NCBI GenBank assembly: GCA_003133225.1
Contig: PKWL01000138.1
Span: 1 to 52,260 of the forward strand
DNA length: 52,260 nt
Source: Janthinobacterium sp.
GTDB lineage: Bacteria > Pseudomonadota > Gammaproteobacteria > Burkholderiales > Burkholderiaceae_D
Reading direction: 5' to 3'
Below are positions 1-8,595 of the stretch, piece by piece. The position numbers and the translations under genes were made by a program. Each line of letters starts with the position of its first letter. Within the stretch, counting starts at the first letter, position 1. Under the pieces are notes generated by a model. That model had not been told where the DNA came from and ran no database searches. It saw only the letters and a list, made by a program, of their open reading frames with translations.

Positions 1-14
1 GTCCGACAGGCTCC
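1..14. repeat. IS terminal inverted repeat (left edge of window)
   Basis: The first 14 bases, GTCCGACAGGCTCC, read on the other strand as GGAGCCTGTCGGAC. They match the motif GGAGTCTGTCGGAG at 52244-52257 at 12 of 14 positions, in opposite orientation. The match extends into CTAG outside the motif at both edges. I read this as the outer end of an insertion sequence whose body lies outside the window. The family is not established; an IS1182-like element is only a guess. Confidence 0.55.
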
Positions 15-331
15 TAGAGCGCATGTACTCCCACGTCATGGGTTACGCCGCCGATGACGGCAAGAACAAGGCCTGCTGGTCGCCGGCGCCGGTCGTTGGC
101 GCCAATGACGTATTCGAGTTGATCAAATCGACGCGCAAAACTGTGGGCGAACTGGCCATGGATCCGACAAATTGGAAGGCCAAACGCAATGAAGCGAAGG
201 CCGCCCGCGACATGGAGGCGCTCAATGTCGCAATGGATGGCCAGATCGCGCATGACTTGGGCGGAACCGCTTACGCGAATTTGCAACAAGCGCATGAGGA
301 TTTATTCGCTCCCTACGCCGGGAGCGATTAA
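2..331 (+). CDS. Hypothetical protein, probably truncated at its 5' end
   Basis: The frame is open from the very first bases, through the putative IS end, to TAA at 329-331. The first ATG is at 23 and would give 102 residues. No convincing ribosome binding site precedes it, because the upstream bases belong to the putative IS end. The product is hydrophilic, with a charged helical part (KAKRNEAKAARDMEAL), and has no signal peptide or membrane segment. I do not recognise the family. The next gene begins immediately after the stop (TAA-ATG), so translation is probably coupled. I infer that this is the 3' remnant of a longer gene broken by the IS. A relaxase-like or other plasmid-module protein is a possibility I cannot support from motifs. 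Confidence 0.5.
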   Translation, partial: SDRLLERMYSHVMGYAADDGKNKACWSPAPVVGANDVFELIKSTRKTVGELAMDPTNWKAKRNEAKAARDMEALNVAMDGQIAHDLGGTAYANLQQAHEDLFAPYAGSD

Positions 332-808
332 ATGATCGATGCCCCGCACACTTCGAAAGAAGCGGCGCTGCGCCTCATTCTGGGCGAAATGGGGCCTCTT
401 CTGGACCGGGCCGATGCCGCGGCCATCATCATGAAGGACGGCCATGCGTTGATGGAAAAGGACATGACTGCCTTGGGTGCTTTGATGTCGCGCGTGGAAG
501 CCGTGCTACAGGAATCAAGCGAGAATGCGACCATGCTGCTGCAAGAACAAAAAGCGCTGCGGGCAAAGCCGTTCGGCTTGGGAGCGCTTCAAAAGCCGGC
601 GCCAGCGCGAACGCCGCCATTTCCTTTGACATCGATGCTCGCCTGTTGCGTAGCATCGGCCGCGCTCGCGCTGGGCGGGCTGACGCTTTTTAATGGGGCC
701 ACCATCGAGCAGGCGCGCGTCGGGCGCGCCGTTACCAGGTCATTGCCTTATCTAGACCCGGCGACCAGAAACAAGCTGGAAGCGGCAATCCAAAAATCCA
801 ACACGTAG
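332..808 (+). CDS. Hypothetical protein with a C-terminal membrane helix
   Basis: 158 residues. Residues 1-90 are hydrophilic and predicted helical, with the look of a short coiled coil (MTALGALMSRVEAVLQESSENATMLL is its core, residues about 45-70). A hydrophobic helix follows at about residues 103-122, then a short charged tail. The ATG abuts the stop of the upstream gene, and two more small membrane ORFs follow within 10 bp and by a 4-bp overlap. The arrangement suggests a co-translated cassette of small membrane-associated proteins, as often found beside plasmid mobilisation or phage genes. No known domain is recognised and no function is assigned. Confidence 0.6.
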   Translation: MIDAPHTSKEAALRLILGEMGPLLDRADAAAIIMKDGHALMEKDMTALGALMSRVEAVLQESSENATMLLQEQKALRAKPFGLGALQKPAPARTPPFPLTSMLACCVASAALALGGLTLFNGATIEQARVGRAVTRSLPYLDPATRNKLEAAIQKSNT

Positions 809-817
809 GGCTCTGCG

Positions 818-1054
818 ATGCGCTTACAACACTTCCCCGTCGCGCTGTATGTCCGTCTGTTCGGCGCTGCCGGCATCGGTTACGTGGTCGGCGGCGCCGG
901 CGTTGCCCCAACGGACATGGCCCTGGCGGTGGCCGGCCTGTCGTGCACGGCGTCGCTCGCCGGCTGGCTGATGATGCGCCCGATCATGCGCGCGGCAAAA
1001 AAAGCGATCTCCACGGCGCACCAGAACAATGCAAGCGGGCGGGGTAAAAAATGA
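818..1054 (+). CDS. Small hypothetical membrane protein
   Basis: 78 residues with two hydrophobic stretches (about residues 12-32 and 35-54) and a basic tail (MRAAKKAISTAHQNNASGRGKK begins around 57). This suggests a two-helix inner-membrane protein with its tail in the cytoplasm. It lies 9 bp after the upstream gene and its stop overlaps the next start (ATGA), so it reads as part of one operon. I do not recognise the family. Confidence 0.55.
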   Translation: MRLQHFPVALYVRLFGAAGIGYVVGGAGVAPTDMALAVAGLSCTASLAGWLMMRPIMRAAKKAISTAHQNNASGRGKK

Positions 1055-1146
1055 CTCTAGTCGTCAAGCTGTTGATTATTGCGGCGATCACAGCTCTAGC
1101 CGCCTTGGCGGGTGTCGCCTATATTCATCCACAATTGCTGTATTGA
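1051..1146 (+). CDS. Very small single-helix membrane protein (31 aa)
   Basis: A 31-codon ORF starting at the ATG that overlaps the previous stop codon (ATGA). The product is almost wholly hydrophobic (LLIIAAITALAALAGVAY) and ends in HPQLLY, so it would be a single transmembrane peptide. The 4-bp overlap is the main evidence that it is translated. It ends the cassette that begins at the left edge. Function is unknown, and a chance ORF cannot be excluded. Confidence 0.4.
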   Translation: MTLVVKLLIIAAITALAALAGVAYIHPQLLY

Positions 1147-1346
1147 ATCTCCCCAAGCGGTGCTTTTGACTAAAACTTCGAAGTACCAATTTGGCGCCAC
1201 GGCAAGCGCTCCGGGTGATGGTCTTACCGTGCTGTCGCGTTAGAAAAATATCTTTTTAACATCAAACTATCAACTTGGAATCGCTTTTTCATGCGGAAAC
1301 TACTTCGCCGGAAACAGTTGCTAGCGTTCGGCGTAGAATTGTCCGT

Positions 1347-3158
1347 ATGAAAAATCGAACTAAAAAAAAGCGACTTTCTAAGGAGCTTTCTAAGGGCCAA
1401 ATTGCCAGCTCGATGTGTAAAAAAAACGCTACACGCCATCATCTGCGCGTCATGAATGAAAGCGTGCAAGCCGATCAAAAATTCAAGGAGCTGCTGGAGT
1501 CTACGCCCGACGCGATGGTGATCGTCGACCACGACGGCGAGATTGTTCTGGTTAACTCCCAGGCGATCAAACTGTTCGGCTGGAGCCGCGCGGACCTTAT
1601 GGGAAAGAAGATTGAAATACTCATGCCCGAACGCTTCCGTGGCAAGCATCCCGCAAACCGTAGCACCTTTTCTGCGCAACCTCTGGCACGGGCAATGGGC
1701 GCGGGACTGGAACTGTTTGGGCTGCGCAAGGACGGCACCGAATTCCCGGCAGAAATCAGCCTGAGCCCGCTGAAAACAGGCGAGGGCAACCTGGTCATGA
1801 GCGCCATTCGCGACATGACTGAGCGTAAGCGCTTCGAGCAAGCCTTGAACGAAAAAAATGTCGAATTGGAACATGCCAGCCGCATGAAATCGGAATTTCT
1901 GGCCACCATGTCGCACGAATTGCGCACGCCGCTCAATGCCATCATCGGCTTTTCCGAGGCCCTCAAGGATGGCTTGATGGGGCAAATGAGCGATACCCAG
2001 CATGAATATATCGGCGACATCTTCAGCAGCGGGCAGCACTTGCTCTCCTTGATCAACGACATTCTCGATTTGTCGAAGGTGGAAGCGGGCATGATGAGCC
2101 TCGAACTGGAAGCCGTCGACTTGAACAGCCTGCTGTCGAACAGCTTGTCGATCGTGCGGGAAAAGGCGGCCGCCCAGCGCATCCATCTCGAACTCGACAC
2201 GGGCGATGATTTGGGCGCGCCCCTGTTAGACATGCGCAAGACCAAGCAAATCGTCTACAACCTGCTGTCGAACGCCGTCAAGTTCAGCGCCAACGGCGGG
2301 CGCGTGACCGTGCGCACGCGCCGGGTCGCGCGCGCCGCCGTTGGCACGCTGCCTGGCGCCTGGCCAGTGCACAGCTTCCCCTTGGCCAGCAACGAGTACA
2401 ACGAATTTCTTGAAATATCCGTCAGCGACGGCGGCATCGGTATTTCCAAGGAAAACATGGCGAAGTTGTTCCAGCCTTTCCGTCAAATCGACAGCAGCCT
2501 GGCCCGCAAATTCGAAGGCACCGGTCTCGGTCTGGCGATGGTCAAACGACTAGCTGAACTGCATGGGGGCGCCGTGGCTGTGGCGAGCGCCGAGGGAGAG
2601 GGCGCGATCTTCGCCGTCTGGTTGCCGCTGCGCGCGCCGCTTCAAGCCGCGGCCACCGTGCCTGACAACGGCGGCGCCGCGAGCGCGCTTGGCGCCGAGC
2701 CCGCAGAACGCATCGCCCTGGTGGTCGAGGATGACGAGCAGGCAGCTGACTTGGTGCGCCTGCTGCTCGAATCCGAAGGCTTTACCGTCTTACGCGCCGC
2801 CAGTGCCGAGGCCGCCCTCGATTTGGCACCGCAGCAACCCCTCAGCTTGATTACGCTGGATATTTTATTGCCTGGCATCGATGGCTGGGAGTTTCTCCAG
2901 CGAATACGCGGCAGCGGCACTCTGGCCCAAGTGCCGGTGGTGATCATTTCCGGTCTGGCCGAGGGCAATATGGCACTGGCCGGAGGCGCGGCTGCCGTAC
3001 TTCAAAAACCGATCAGCCGCGCCCAGCTGAAAGCATCGCTAGCCAATCTGGGCCTGCATCCAGCATCCGAACCTACCCATACGGTCCTAGTCGTCGATGA
3101 CGGTTTGAAAACGGTCGAAGTGCTTGCCACATTCTTGCCGAGCCCTGCGGTGGAATGA
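1347..3158 (+). CDS. Hybrid PAS sensor histidine kinase with a truncated second receiver
   Basis: About 603 residues from ATG 1347; a TTG at 1275 would add 24. Order: basic N-terminus, a PAS domain (about 45-165, LLESTPDAMVIVDHDGEIV), a dimerisation/H-box with phospho-acceptor His190 (SHELRTPLNAIIGFSE), then an ATPase with N-box (NLLSNAVKFS), G1 (VSDGGIGIS) and G2 (EGTGLGLAMVK). A receiver follows, with acidic VVEDDE, phospho-acceptor Asp505 (LDILLPGIDG) and Lys in LQKPIS. After that a second receiver begins (HTVLVVDDGLKTVEVLATFL) but stops after its first strand and helix. No membrane segment is visible, so it is probably a cytoplasmic sensor. It converges on cueR and no separate response regulator adjoins. 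The signal is unknown. No ribosome binding site clearly fixes the start. Confidence 0.85.
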   Translation: MKNRTKKKRLSKELSKGQIASSMCKKNATRHHLRVMNESVQADQKFKELLESTPDAMVIVDHDGEIVLVNSQAIKLFGWSRADLMGKKIEILMPERFRGKHPANRSTFSAQPLARAMGAGLELFGLRKDGTEFPAEISLSPLKTGEGNLVMSAIRDMTERKRFEQALNEKNVELEHASRMKSEFLATMSHELRTPLNAIIGFSEALKDGLMGQMSDTQHEYIGDIFSSGQHLLSLINDILDLSKVEAGMMSLELEAVDLNSLLSNSLSIVREKAAAQRIHLELDTGDDLGAPLLDMRKTKQIVYNLLSNAVKFSANGGRVTVRTRRVARAAVGTLPGAWPVHSFPLASNEYNEFLEISVSDGGIGISKENMAKLFQPFRQIDSSLARKFEGTGLGLAMVKRLAELHGGAVAVASAEGEGAIFAVWLPLRAPLQAAATVPDNGGAASALGAEPAERIALVVEDDEQAADLVRLLLESEGFTVLRAASAEAALDLAPQQPLSLITLDILLPGIDGWEFLQRIRGSGTLAQVPVVIISGLAEGNMALAGGAAAVLQKPISRAQLKASLANLGLHPASEPTHTVLVVDDGLKTVEVLATFLPSPAVE

Positions 3159-3361
3159 CGATTTGCGCATGTGGCTGTTTCTCCAGGGCCGCTTGCGACA
3201 CCGTCATCGCCGTCGAAGGCGCCATCGCCCATAAATGACCAGCGCGGCTTGCGGGCGCTGGCGGCTTCTATGGGCCAAATAGCGACATGATCGCGCCCGC
3301 ACATGCCCCCCGGTAGCTTCCTGTTCAGGGCAAAAAAGTACCCGTCCTTTGGCCGCAGACA

Positions 3362-3814
3362 CTAATACTGGGACAGGTCGTCTAGAATTGGACAGTTGGG
3401 CCGATCATCGCCGTGGCACTTCGCCGCCAGGGTCCCCAAGGTGCGGCGCATCGCCTGCATCTGCGCGATGCGCCGGTCCAGATCTGCAATGTGTTGCTTG
3501 GCCAACGTGCGGACATCCTTGCTGGCCCGGCGTTTGTCCTGCCACAGAGCAAGCAAGACGCTGATCTGATCTAGCGAGAAGCCGAGTCCCCTACTACGGT
3601 GAATGAACTGAAGAATTCGGACAGCCTCCGTCGCATAGACGCGATAACCGGCATCGGTACGCTGTGCGGCGCCGATCAAACCAATCGATTCATAGTGGCG
3701 AATCATTTTCGCCGACACGCCGGATGCTTTAGCGGCCTCGCCGATAGTGAGAAACTCTTGTCGGCGCGCGGCGCTCGCTTTCAGCCCCAGCAGTGGAATT
3801 GAAAGTCGGTTCAT
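3362..3814 (-). CDS. cueR: CueR, copper-responsive MerR-family regulator
   Basis: 150 residues from the ATG preceded by GAAAGG; an in-frame start 33 bases further upstream is less likely. After a 20-residue leader comes the MerR winged-helix domain (FLTIGEAAKASGVSAKMIRHYESIGL) and a dimerisation helix. The metal-binding loop has Cys133 and Cys141 (CHGDDRPNC), with the 8-residue spacing typical of Cu(I)/Ag(I)-sensing CueR. In this family the metal-bound dimer untwists promoters with long spacers to activate copA. The gene lies directly downstream of copA on the same strand (about 50 bp), so it is probably co-transcribed and positively autoregulated. Confidence 0.9.
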   Translation of the reverse strand: MNRLSIPLLGLKASAARRQEFLTIGEAAKASGVSAKMIRHYESIGLIGAAQRTDAGYRVYATEAVRILQFIHRSRGLGFSLDQISVLLALWQDKRRASKDVRTLAKQHIADLDRRIAQMQAMRRTLGTLAAKCHGDDRPNCPILDDLSQY

Positions 3815-3865
3815 GATGAGCCTTTCTTCAGGTGCGCTGACAGCCATGTGGTTTGTTTGATCGTT

Positions 3866-6271
3866 TCACGACTCGCGAATGCTGATGGCAATCGGCCTCC
3901 AGCGCGTGAGCAGCAAGGCATTGCAAACCACCGAGACGCTGGAAAATGCCATCGCCGCGCCGGCAATCATCGGATTGAGTAGACCGAACGCCGCTAGCGG
4001 CACACCGACCAGGTTGAACACAAATGCCCAGAACAGATTTTGGCGGATCTTGCCGTAGGTGCGGCGAGAAATGTCGATCGCATCGACTAGCAGGCGCGGA
4101 TCGCCGCGCATCAGGGTGACCCCGGCCGTCTGCATCGCGACGTCGGTCCCGCTGCCCATCGCGATGCCGATGTCGGCGGCGGCCAAGGCCGGTGCGTCAT
4201 TGATCCCATCGCCCACCATCGCAATGCGCTTGCCGCCCGCGCGCAAGGCGGCAATTGCCGCGGCCTTTCCTACGGGTAGAACTTCGGCGTGCACTTCGTC
4301 GATACCGAGCGCGCCAGCAACATGCTCGGCGCTGCCGCGACTGTCGCCAGTGAGCATGACCGTCTTGATCCCCAAGCTGTGCAGCTTTTCAATCGCTTCC
4401 TTGCTTTCCGGCTTGATGGTGTCGCCAAAGGCGAGAAATCCGATCAGTTTTGCTTCCGGCGCGACCTGCGCCAGCCACGAAACCGTCTCGCCGTTTTGCG
4501 CATGCGCGCGACCCAGATCGCGCATGGGAGCCACCGATATGCCATGCTGGGCCATCAACGGTTCGTTACCGAGTGCCAGCAGGGCGCCGTCCACGCGCGC
4601 CGTCACACCATAGCCGGGAACCGCTTGCATTTCCGTCGCGCTCGGCGGGAGGATCGCAGCCTCGATCGCCGCAGCGTGAACGGCACGCGCCAACGGATGT
4701 TCGCTTCCTTGCTGCAGCGCCGCCGTCAACGCGAGCAACTCCTCTTGATCACCCGACATGGCAACAAAGGCGACCAGGCGCGGCCGGCCTGCGGTCAAGG
4801 TGCCGGTCTTGTCAAATGCCACAACATTGACACCATGCAGTAATTCTAGGGCCTCGGCATCCTTGATCAGGATTCCATGCTTCGCGGCAGCGCCCGTGCC
4901 CGCCATGATCGCGGCCGGCGTGGCCAGACCGAGCGCGCAAGGACACGCGATGACGAGCACCGCCACCGCATTGAGCAGTGCGGAGCGCCAGTCGCCGTTG
5001 GCGAGCGACCAGCCGGCAAATGTCACAAGGGCGATCGCGACGATCGTCGGCACGAACACTGCACTGACCTTATCGACTTGCCGCTGAATCGGTGCTTTGG
5101 CGGCTTGCGCGTCTTCCACCGCGCGGATAATGCGCGCCAAGGTCGTCTCCGTGCCGATCGCAGTCGTTGTCGCCACGATCTTGCCCTCGCCGTTGACGGC
5201 GCCCCCAATCACATGGGCGCCGGGCCCTTTGCTAACCGGCAAGTTTTCGCCCGTAAGCATGGATTCGTCCACATGCGTATGCCCCTCGAGAATCTTGCCG
5301 TCCATGGGAATGCGCTCGCCGGGCCGAATGACGACGTCGTCGCCAACGCACAGCGCGGCGAGCGGGATGTCGCGCTCGCCGCCTTGGACGCGCACGCGCG
5401 CCCTCTCGGGGCGCAAGGTCTGGAGTGCGCGGATCGCCTCGGTGGTCTGGTGCTTGGCTCTCATCTCGAGCCATTTGCCGAGACGGACCAAAGTGATGAC
5501 AACGGCTGCCGCTTCGAAATACAGATGCATGGGTGCCTGCTCAGGCGCGCCGAGCCACTGATAGACACTGAGGCCATACGCCGCCGTCGTGCCGAGCGCG
5601 ACCAACAAGTCCATGTTGCCGGCCCTGGCCCGGAGCGCCTGCCATGCTGATCTGTAGAAACGGGCGCCGATCCAAAATTGGACTGGGGTCGCCAACAGCC
5701 ACTGGACCCAGCCCGGTAGCATCATGGGCATACCTAAAGCGCTGCTCAACATTGGAACGAGCAAAGGAACGGTCAAGGCAGCGGACAGGACTATCTGCCA
5801 GGAGTCAGGAACCGTCCGGGGCTTCACGGCCGCTTTTTGCTCGCCCGCACATGCCGTGTAGCCGGCAAGTTCCACCGCGGCGATCAGTTGCGCTGTGTCC
5901 TCGCTTTTGCCCAAGGTCGAGACGAGCACGCGCTCGGTGGCAAGGTTGACCGTCGCGCTAAGCACGCCTGGCACGGCGCGCAGCGCCTTTTCGACGCGAC
6001 TTGCGCACGAGGTGCACGTCATCCCGCCGATGGCAAGCGAGGTCTCGCTGGCCGCCACCTCGTACCCCGCATTTTTGACAGCGCCGGTCAACTGCTGGGC
6101 CGACATGCTCGAGTCGCCCACGACGCGCGCAGACTCACTCGCGAGATTGACCGAAACTGCCTGAACCCCGGGCAAGGCACTTAGTGCTCGCTCAACCCGT
6201 CCCACGCATGAGGCGCAGCTCATCCCTTCTATTGGCAGGTTGAGTTCCCTCACGGCGCTCATCGTACTCAT
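3866..6271 (-). CDS. copA: CopA, Cu(I)-exporting P1B-type ATPase
   Basis: 801 residues, start supported by AAGGAG 7 bp upstream. Two N-terminal heavy-metal domains carry CXXC motifs (GMSCASC and GMTCTSC). About eight transmembrane helices follow, with the Cu(I) signature CPC at 443-445 ([11 protein letters not shown]), an actuator motif (TGEN), the phosphorylation site DKTGTLT with Asp487, the ATP-binding HP motif (SEHPLARAV) and GDGINDAPA. Length and motif order are those of complete bacterial CopA. It pumps cytosolic Cu(I) to the periplasm and would receive it from CopZ, encoded divergently. A CueR-type promoter lies just upstream and cueR follows downstream. Confidence 0.95.
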   Translation of the reverse strand: MSTMSAVRELNLPIEGMSCASCVGRVERALSALPGVQAVSVNLASESARVVGDSSMSAQQLTGAVKNAGYEVAASETSLAIGGMTCTSCASRVEKALRAVPGVLSATVNLATERVLVSTLGKSEDTAQLIAAVELAGYTACAGEQKAAVKPRTVPDSWQIVLSAALTVPLLVPMLSSALGMPMMLPGWVQWLLATPVQFWIGARFYRSAWQALRARAGNMDLLVALGTTAAYGLSVYQWLGAPEQAPMHLYFEAAAVVITLVRLGKWLEMRAKHQTTEAIRALQTLRPERARVRVQGGERDIPLAALCVGDDVVIRPGERIPMDGKILEGHTHVDESMLTGENLPVSKGPGAHVIGGAVNGEGKIVATTTAIGTETTLARIIRAVEDAQAAKAPIQRQVDKVSAVFVPTIVAIALVTFAGWSLANGDWRSALLNAVAVLVIACPCALGLATPAAIMAGTGAAAKHGILIKDAEALELLHGVNVVAFDKTGTLTAGRPRLVAFVAMSGDQEELLALTAALQQGSEHPLARAVHAAAIEAAILPPSATEMQAVPGYGVTARVDGALLALGNEPLMAQHGISVAPMRDLGRAHAQNGETVSWLAQVAPEAKLIGFLAFGDTIKPESKEAIEKLHSLGIKTVMLTGDSRGSAEHVAGALGIDEVHAEVLPVGKAAAIAALRAGGKRIAMVGDGINDAPALAAADIGIAMGSGTDVAMQTAGVTLMRGDPRLLVDAIDISRRTYGKIRQNLFWAFVFNLVGVPLAAFGLLNPMIAGAAMAFSSVSVVCNALLLTRWRPIAISIRES

Positions 6272-6301
6272 TTTTCAACTCCTTGGTGAATGCTTGCTAC
6301 C

Positions 6302-6332
6302 ATGATGCACATTACCATCGTGGCAAGGTCAA
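6302..6332 (-). promoter_or_regulatory. CueR-type promoter/operator of copA-cueR
   Basis: Read on the minus strand: a -35 element TTGACC (6327-6332), a 19-bp spacer and a -10-like CATCAT (6302-6307). The spacer region holds an imperfect dyad, ACCTTGCCA-n3-TGGTAATGT (6309-6329). The over-long spacer with a central dyad is the hallmark of promoters activated by MerR-family regulators. It sits 30 bp upstream of copA. Confidence 0.75.
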
Positions 6333-6358
6333 GGAATAAATTTATTTAAACAAACCAC

Positions 6359-6389
6359 TTGACATTCCTATGCCGGAAAGGCTCATCAT
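6359..6389 (+). promoter_or_regulatory. CueR-type promoter/operator of copZ
   Basis: On the plus strand: TTGACA (6359-6364), a 19-bp spacer containing ATTCC-n7-GGAAAGG-like half sites, and CATCAT (6384-6389). The layout and even the -10 hexamer match the copA promoter on the opposite strand, so both are likely driven by the same CueR. It lies 30 bp before the copZ start. Confidence 0.7.
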
Positions 6390-6418
6390 GGGACCCTACT
6401 CTTCCCAGGAACACTGCC

Positions 6419-6619
6419 ATGATCAAATTGAGCATTCCCGACATGAGCTGCGGCCATTGCGCGGGCGTCATCACCAAGGCACTCAAGGGCCTAGACCCGG
6501 ATACGACCGTCCAATTCAATATGCCGGCGCATACTGCGGACGTGACGACCATTGAAAAACTCGACGTCGTCGTCGAAACGCTCGCTGCAGCTGGCTATCC
6601 CGCCACCGTTGCTGCGTGA
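6419..6619 (+). CDS. copZ: CopZ-like copper chaperone
   Basis: 66 residues forming a single heavy-metal-associated domain with the ligand motif MSCGHC (Cys11 and Cys14) after the first beta strand. The start is ATG 6419 with AGGA about 8 bp upstream. An in-frame TTG at 6359 is rejected because it lies in the promoter. It would carry Cu(I) in the cytosol to CopA, encoded divergently. The distinct CueR-type promoter in front suggests copper induction in step with copA. Confidence 0.88.
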   Translation: MIKLSIPDMSCGHCAGVITKALKGLDPDTTVQFNMPAHTADVTTIEKLDVVVETLAAAGYPATVAA

Positions 6620-7633
6620 GGCGTGCCGCGTTGGGCGAATATCCCAAATCGCCTGCGCTAATCCTCGCTATATCCGTGTTCTGGCGGCGATCAGTTCGCA
6701 TAAGCAATGACTCTTTTCAGCATGTACAAGCGATTTGTAACGTTTTGGGTGAGAAAACTACCTTCCTAGCTCTACCTGTGCGGTGTCACGAAAGGGGCGC
6801 GCTGACCGGCGCGGCCTACGCTCCTGGGTTGGCGTCACTAGCTTAAGATGTTTTCGCTCGTCCCGCGGGCATTTGGGCGAAGTTGCCATTTATGCGGCCG
6901 TCAGGCCAGCGGCCACGGCAGCAGGCGGTACATTAATTACCCGAACAATGCCTTACGATTTGCCCGTGTCCGACCTGCATTGCGGGCGCGATGTTGATCA
7001 TCCGTCTCTTGCGCTCGCCGCCCCCCTGTAAACTCAGCAAATTTCCTGCCGCTCGCTAGGCGTTACCAGTTGGTCCTATTCAACATCGATCGCATTCGGG
7101 ACATGGTGCCGCTCTCCATCGGCTACAACCGGGTGTCGCCTCACACATTCGCAAGGCGTCGTCAGGCGGCAGGAATGACGAGATGAAGCGCGAAGGCACA
7201 TTTGGCGACCGATTTTCGTCCTGTTCGCCATGCGTTCGACAGATAGCGCCCGCTCCCGGCTATGTCCATGGCATCCATACACGCGGCCGCGCTGGCTCCA
7301 GCAAAGCTTATCTCTACGCTCTCCGTTTCATGGCGCGTGGAAGCCGACCCCAAAGTAATCAGCGTTGAAGCTCGCTCCAGCGCTCCAGTCAATTTGCGTA
7401 GTGCGTCCCGTTAGTGCGTCCATGTATGGGCGCAATCTCAAAGGCGCGAGTCTTCCCGTAAGCTCAGGACAGAACGAAATAACGCACAACTGTGACAGGG
7501 TGACCGATCACGGGGAGGAAGCGTGGAGCAAAACTGCGAGCCGATGGGATGCAGAAGGACCGCATAAGATGCCTGCGTCAACGGGGCGGGTCACGGAAGG
7601 GGGCGGTGATGGGCATACATCATTGCGGCAGGC

Positions 7634-7729
7634 AAAAAAAAAGCCCGCAGATGAAAGCGAGCTAAATCCAATTCTTGGAGGAGTTGGAGGAGACGAGTTC
7701 AGTATGCTGCATTGCCGCATACTTCTCCA
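7634..7729 (-). ncRNA. Putative small RNA with CU-rich anti-Shine-Dalgarno motif (copy 1)
   Basis: Read on the minus strand, a hairpin (GTATGC...GCATAC) is followed by GUCUCCUCCAA and a second CUCCUCC run, then AAGAAUUGGAUUUAGC, and an intrinsic terminator: stem AGCTCGC/GCGGGCT followed by nine T. A possible promoter lies to the right: TTCATT (7759-7764), 17 bp, TGATAA (7736-7741). About 30 bp of the core recurs at 51635-51665 with its own terminator. CU-rich single-stranded stretches that can pair with ribosome binding sites are typical of Hfq-type regulatory RNAs. An alternative reading is a plus-strand leader with a strong GGAGGAG ribosome binding site. Confidence 0.4.
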
Positions 7730-8002
7730 ATTTATTTATCACATATCAGTTATTAATAAATGAAATATCTCGAATGCTGGTGTCGCGTGCTGCTCCTGCT
7801 CGTAGGCTCAGCTAGCCGGGGATGCACACGGTTCACCTGCCAACAGAGCATCATTACAGGATTGGCCATCGAGATCAGGAGACAGGAAGACATTTCCTAA
7901 AGCAAGTTCAGAACGCGTTATAAGAGCAACTGCAGGACGTTTATGCACACGAGCGCTGCCACGCGATGTCGGCGAACGGGACCAGAGCGTGCAATTCGAT
8001 GT

Positions 8003-8042
8003 AAAAAAGCCCGCAGTCGAATAACGACGACGCGGGCTTTTT
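8003..8042. terminator. Bidirectional intrinsic terminator
   Basis: Six A, then GCCCGC (8009-8014), an inner GTCG/CGAC pairing, GCGGGC (8032-8037) and five T. The stem is flanked by A on the left and T on the right, so it can end transcripts from either strand. No gene ends close by on either side, which suggests an unannotated short transcript. Confidence 0.65.
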
Positions 8043-8142
8043 CTGTCTCCTCGCCTTCAAGGCAATAGATTTTTATTCAAGATAGTGTAGATACGCACAA
8101 ATGTCATTGTGCAATGCAATATTCTGTTGTTTTTACGAAAAA

Positions 8143-8170
8143 AGCCCGCTGCGCCTGTCGGCGGCGGCCC
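8143..8170 (-). terminator. Minus-strand intrinsic terminator, possibly of another small RNA
   Basis: On the minus strand a G+C-rich stem (GGCCGCCGCC, loop GACA, GGCGCAGCGGGC, with bulges) is followed by a run of six T. About 35 bases before it on that strand stands ACCUCCUUUA, nearly the 3' end of 16S rRNA. The order (anti-Shine-Dalgarno motif, A/U-rich part, terminator) resembles the two putative sRNAs at 7634-7729 and 51593-51704, but the core sequence is different and no clear promoter is seen. Confidence 0.4.
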
Positions 8171-8555
8171 AATCCAAATTTTTTGCAGGCTAAAGGAGGT
8201 TAAAACATGCTTAATTTCTTTTCAAAGTGGCGCATATGTGCCTAAACATCCATCAGGCGCTGGACGGCGCCAAGAACGATGGCGGGTCGCCCGCGGGACC
8301 GGTGGCGGCAAGGCCGAACCGAACTCGCCACGATACCTCTGCGTAATTAAATTAGCGGATCACACTATCCCTAAAAAAATTCGTTACGAAAACTCTACGG
8401 CGGGGCTGGCTCTGGTCATGCGCCCAGTTGGCAAGCACCAAGGGCACGCATAACTTCACTGATCACCGCCGGCCCCCGAACTTCAAAAGAACGAGACGAG
8501 CTCGTTTTGTTGAGTCGTCGGAAACGACTTAATTTACCCGCTAGCCGTTTTGAAT

Positions 8556-8595
8556 GGTGAGCCTTTACGGGGAAGATAGGGAGCCTTTACGGGGA
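8556..8595 (+). repeat. Tandem pair of GAGCCTTTACGGGGA repeats
   Basis: GGTGAGCCTTTACGGGGA (8556-8573) and GGGAGCCTTTACGGGGA (8579-8595) stand 23 bp apart in direct orientation. A third copy with the same core, inverted, occurs at 40104-40119. The similarity between the second and third copies continues into GGCGCTT. They may be ends of a vanished mobile element or an extragenic repeat family. No coding sequence is attached. Confidence 0.55.

Noticed and set aside
1224..2186. 320-residue antisense frame opposite the sensor kinase
   Set aside because: No family features; the plus strand has unbroken kinase motifs.
6359..6418. Longer copZ protein starting at a TTG
   Set aside because: The TTG is the -35 box of the CueR-type promoter, and the ATG at 6419 has a ribosome binding site and the normal family length.
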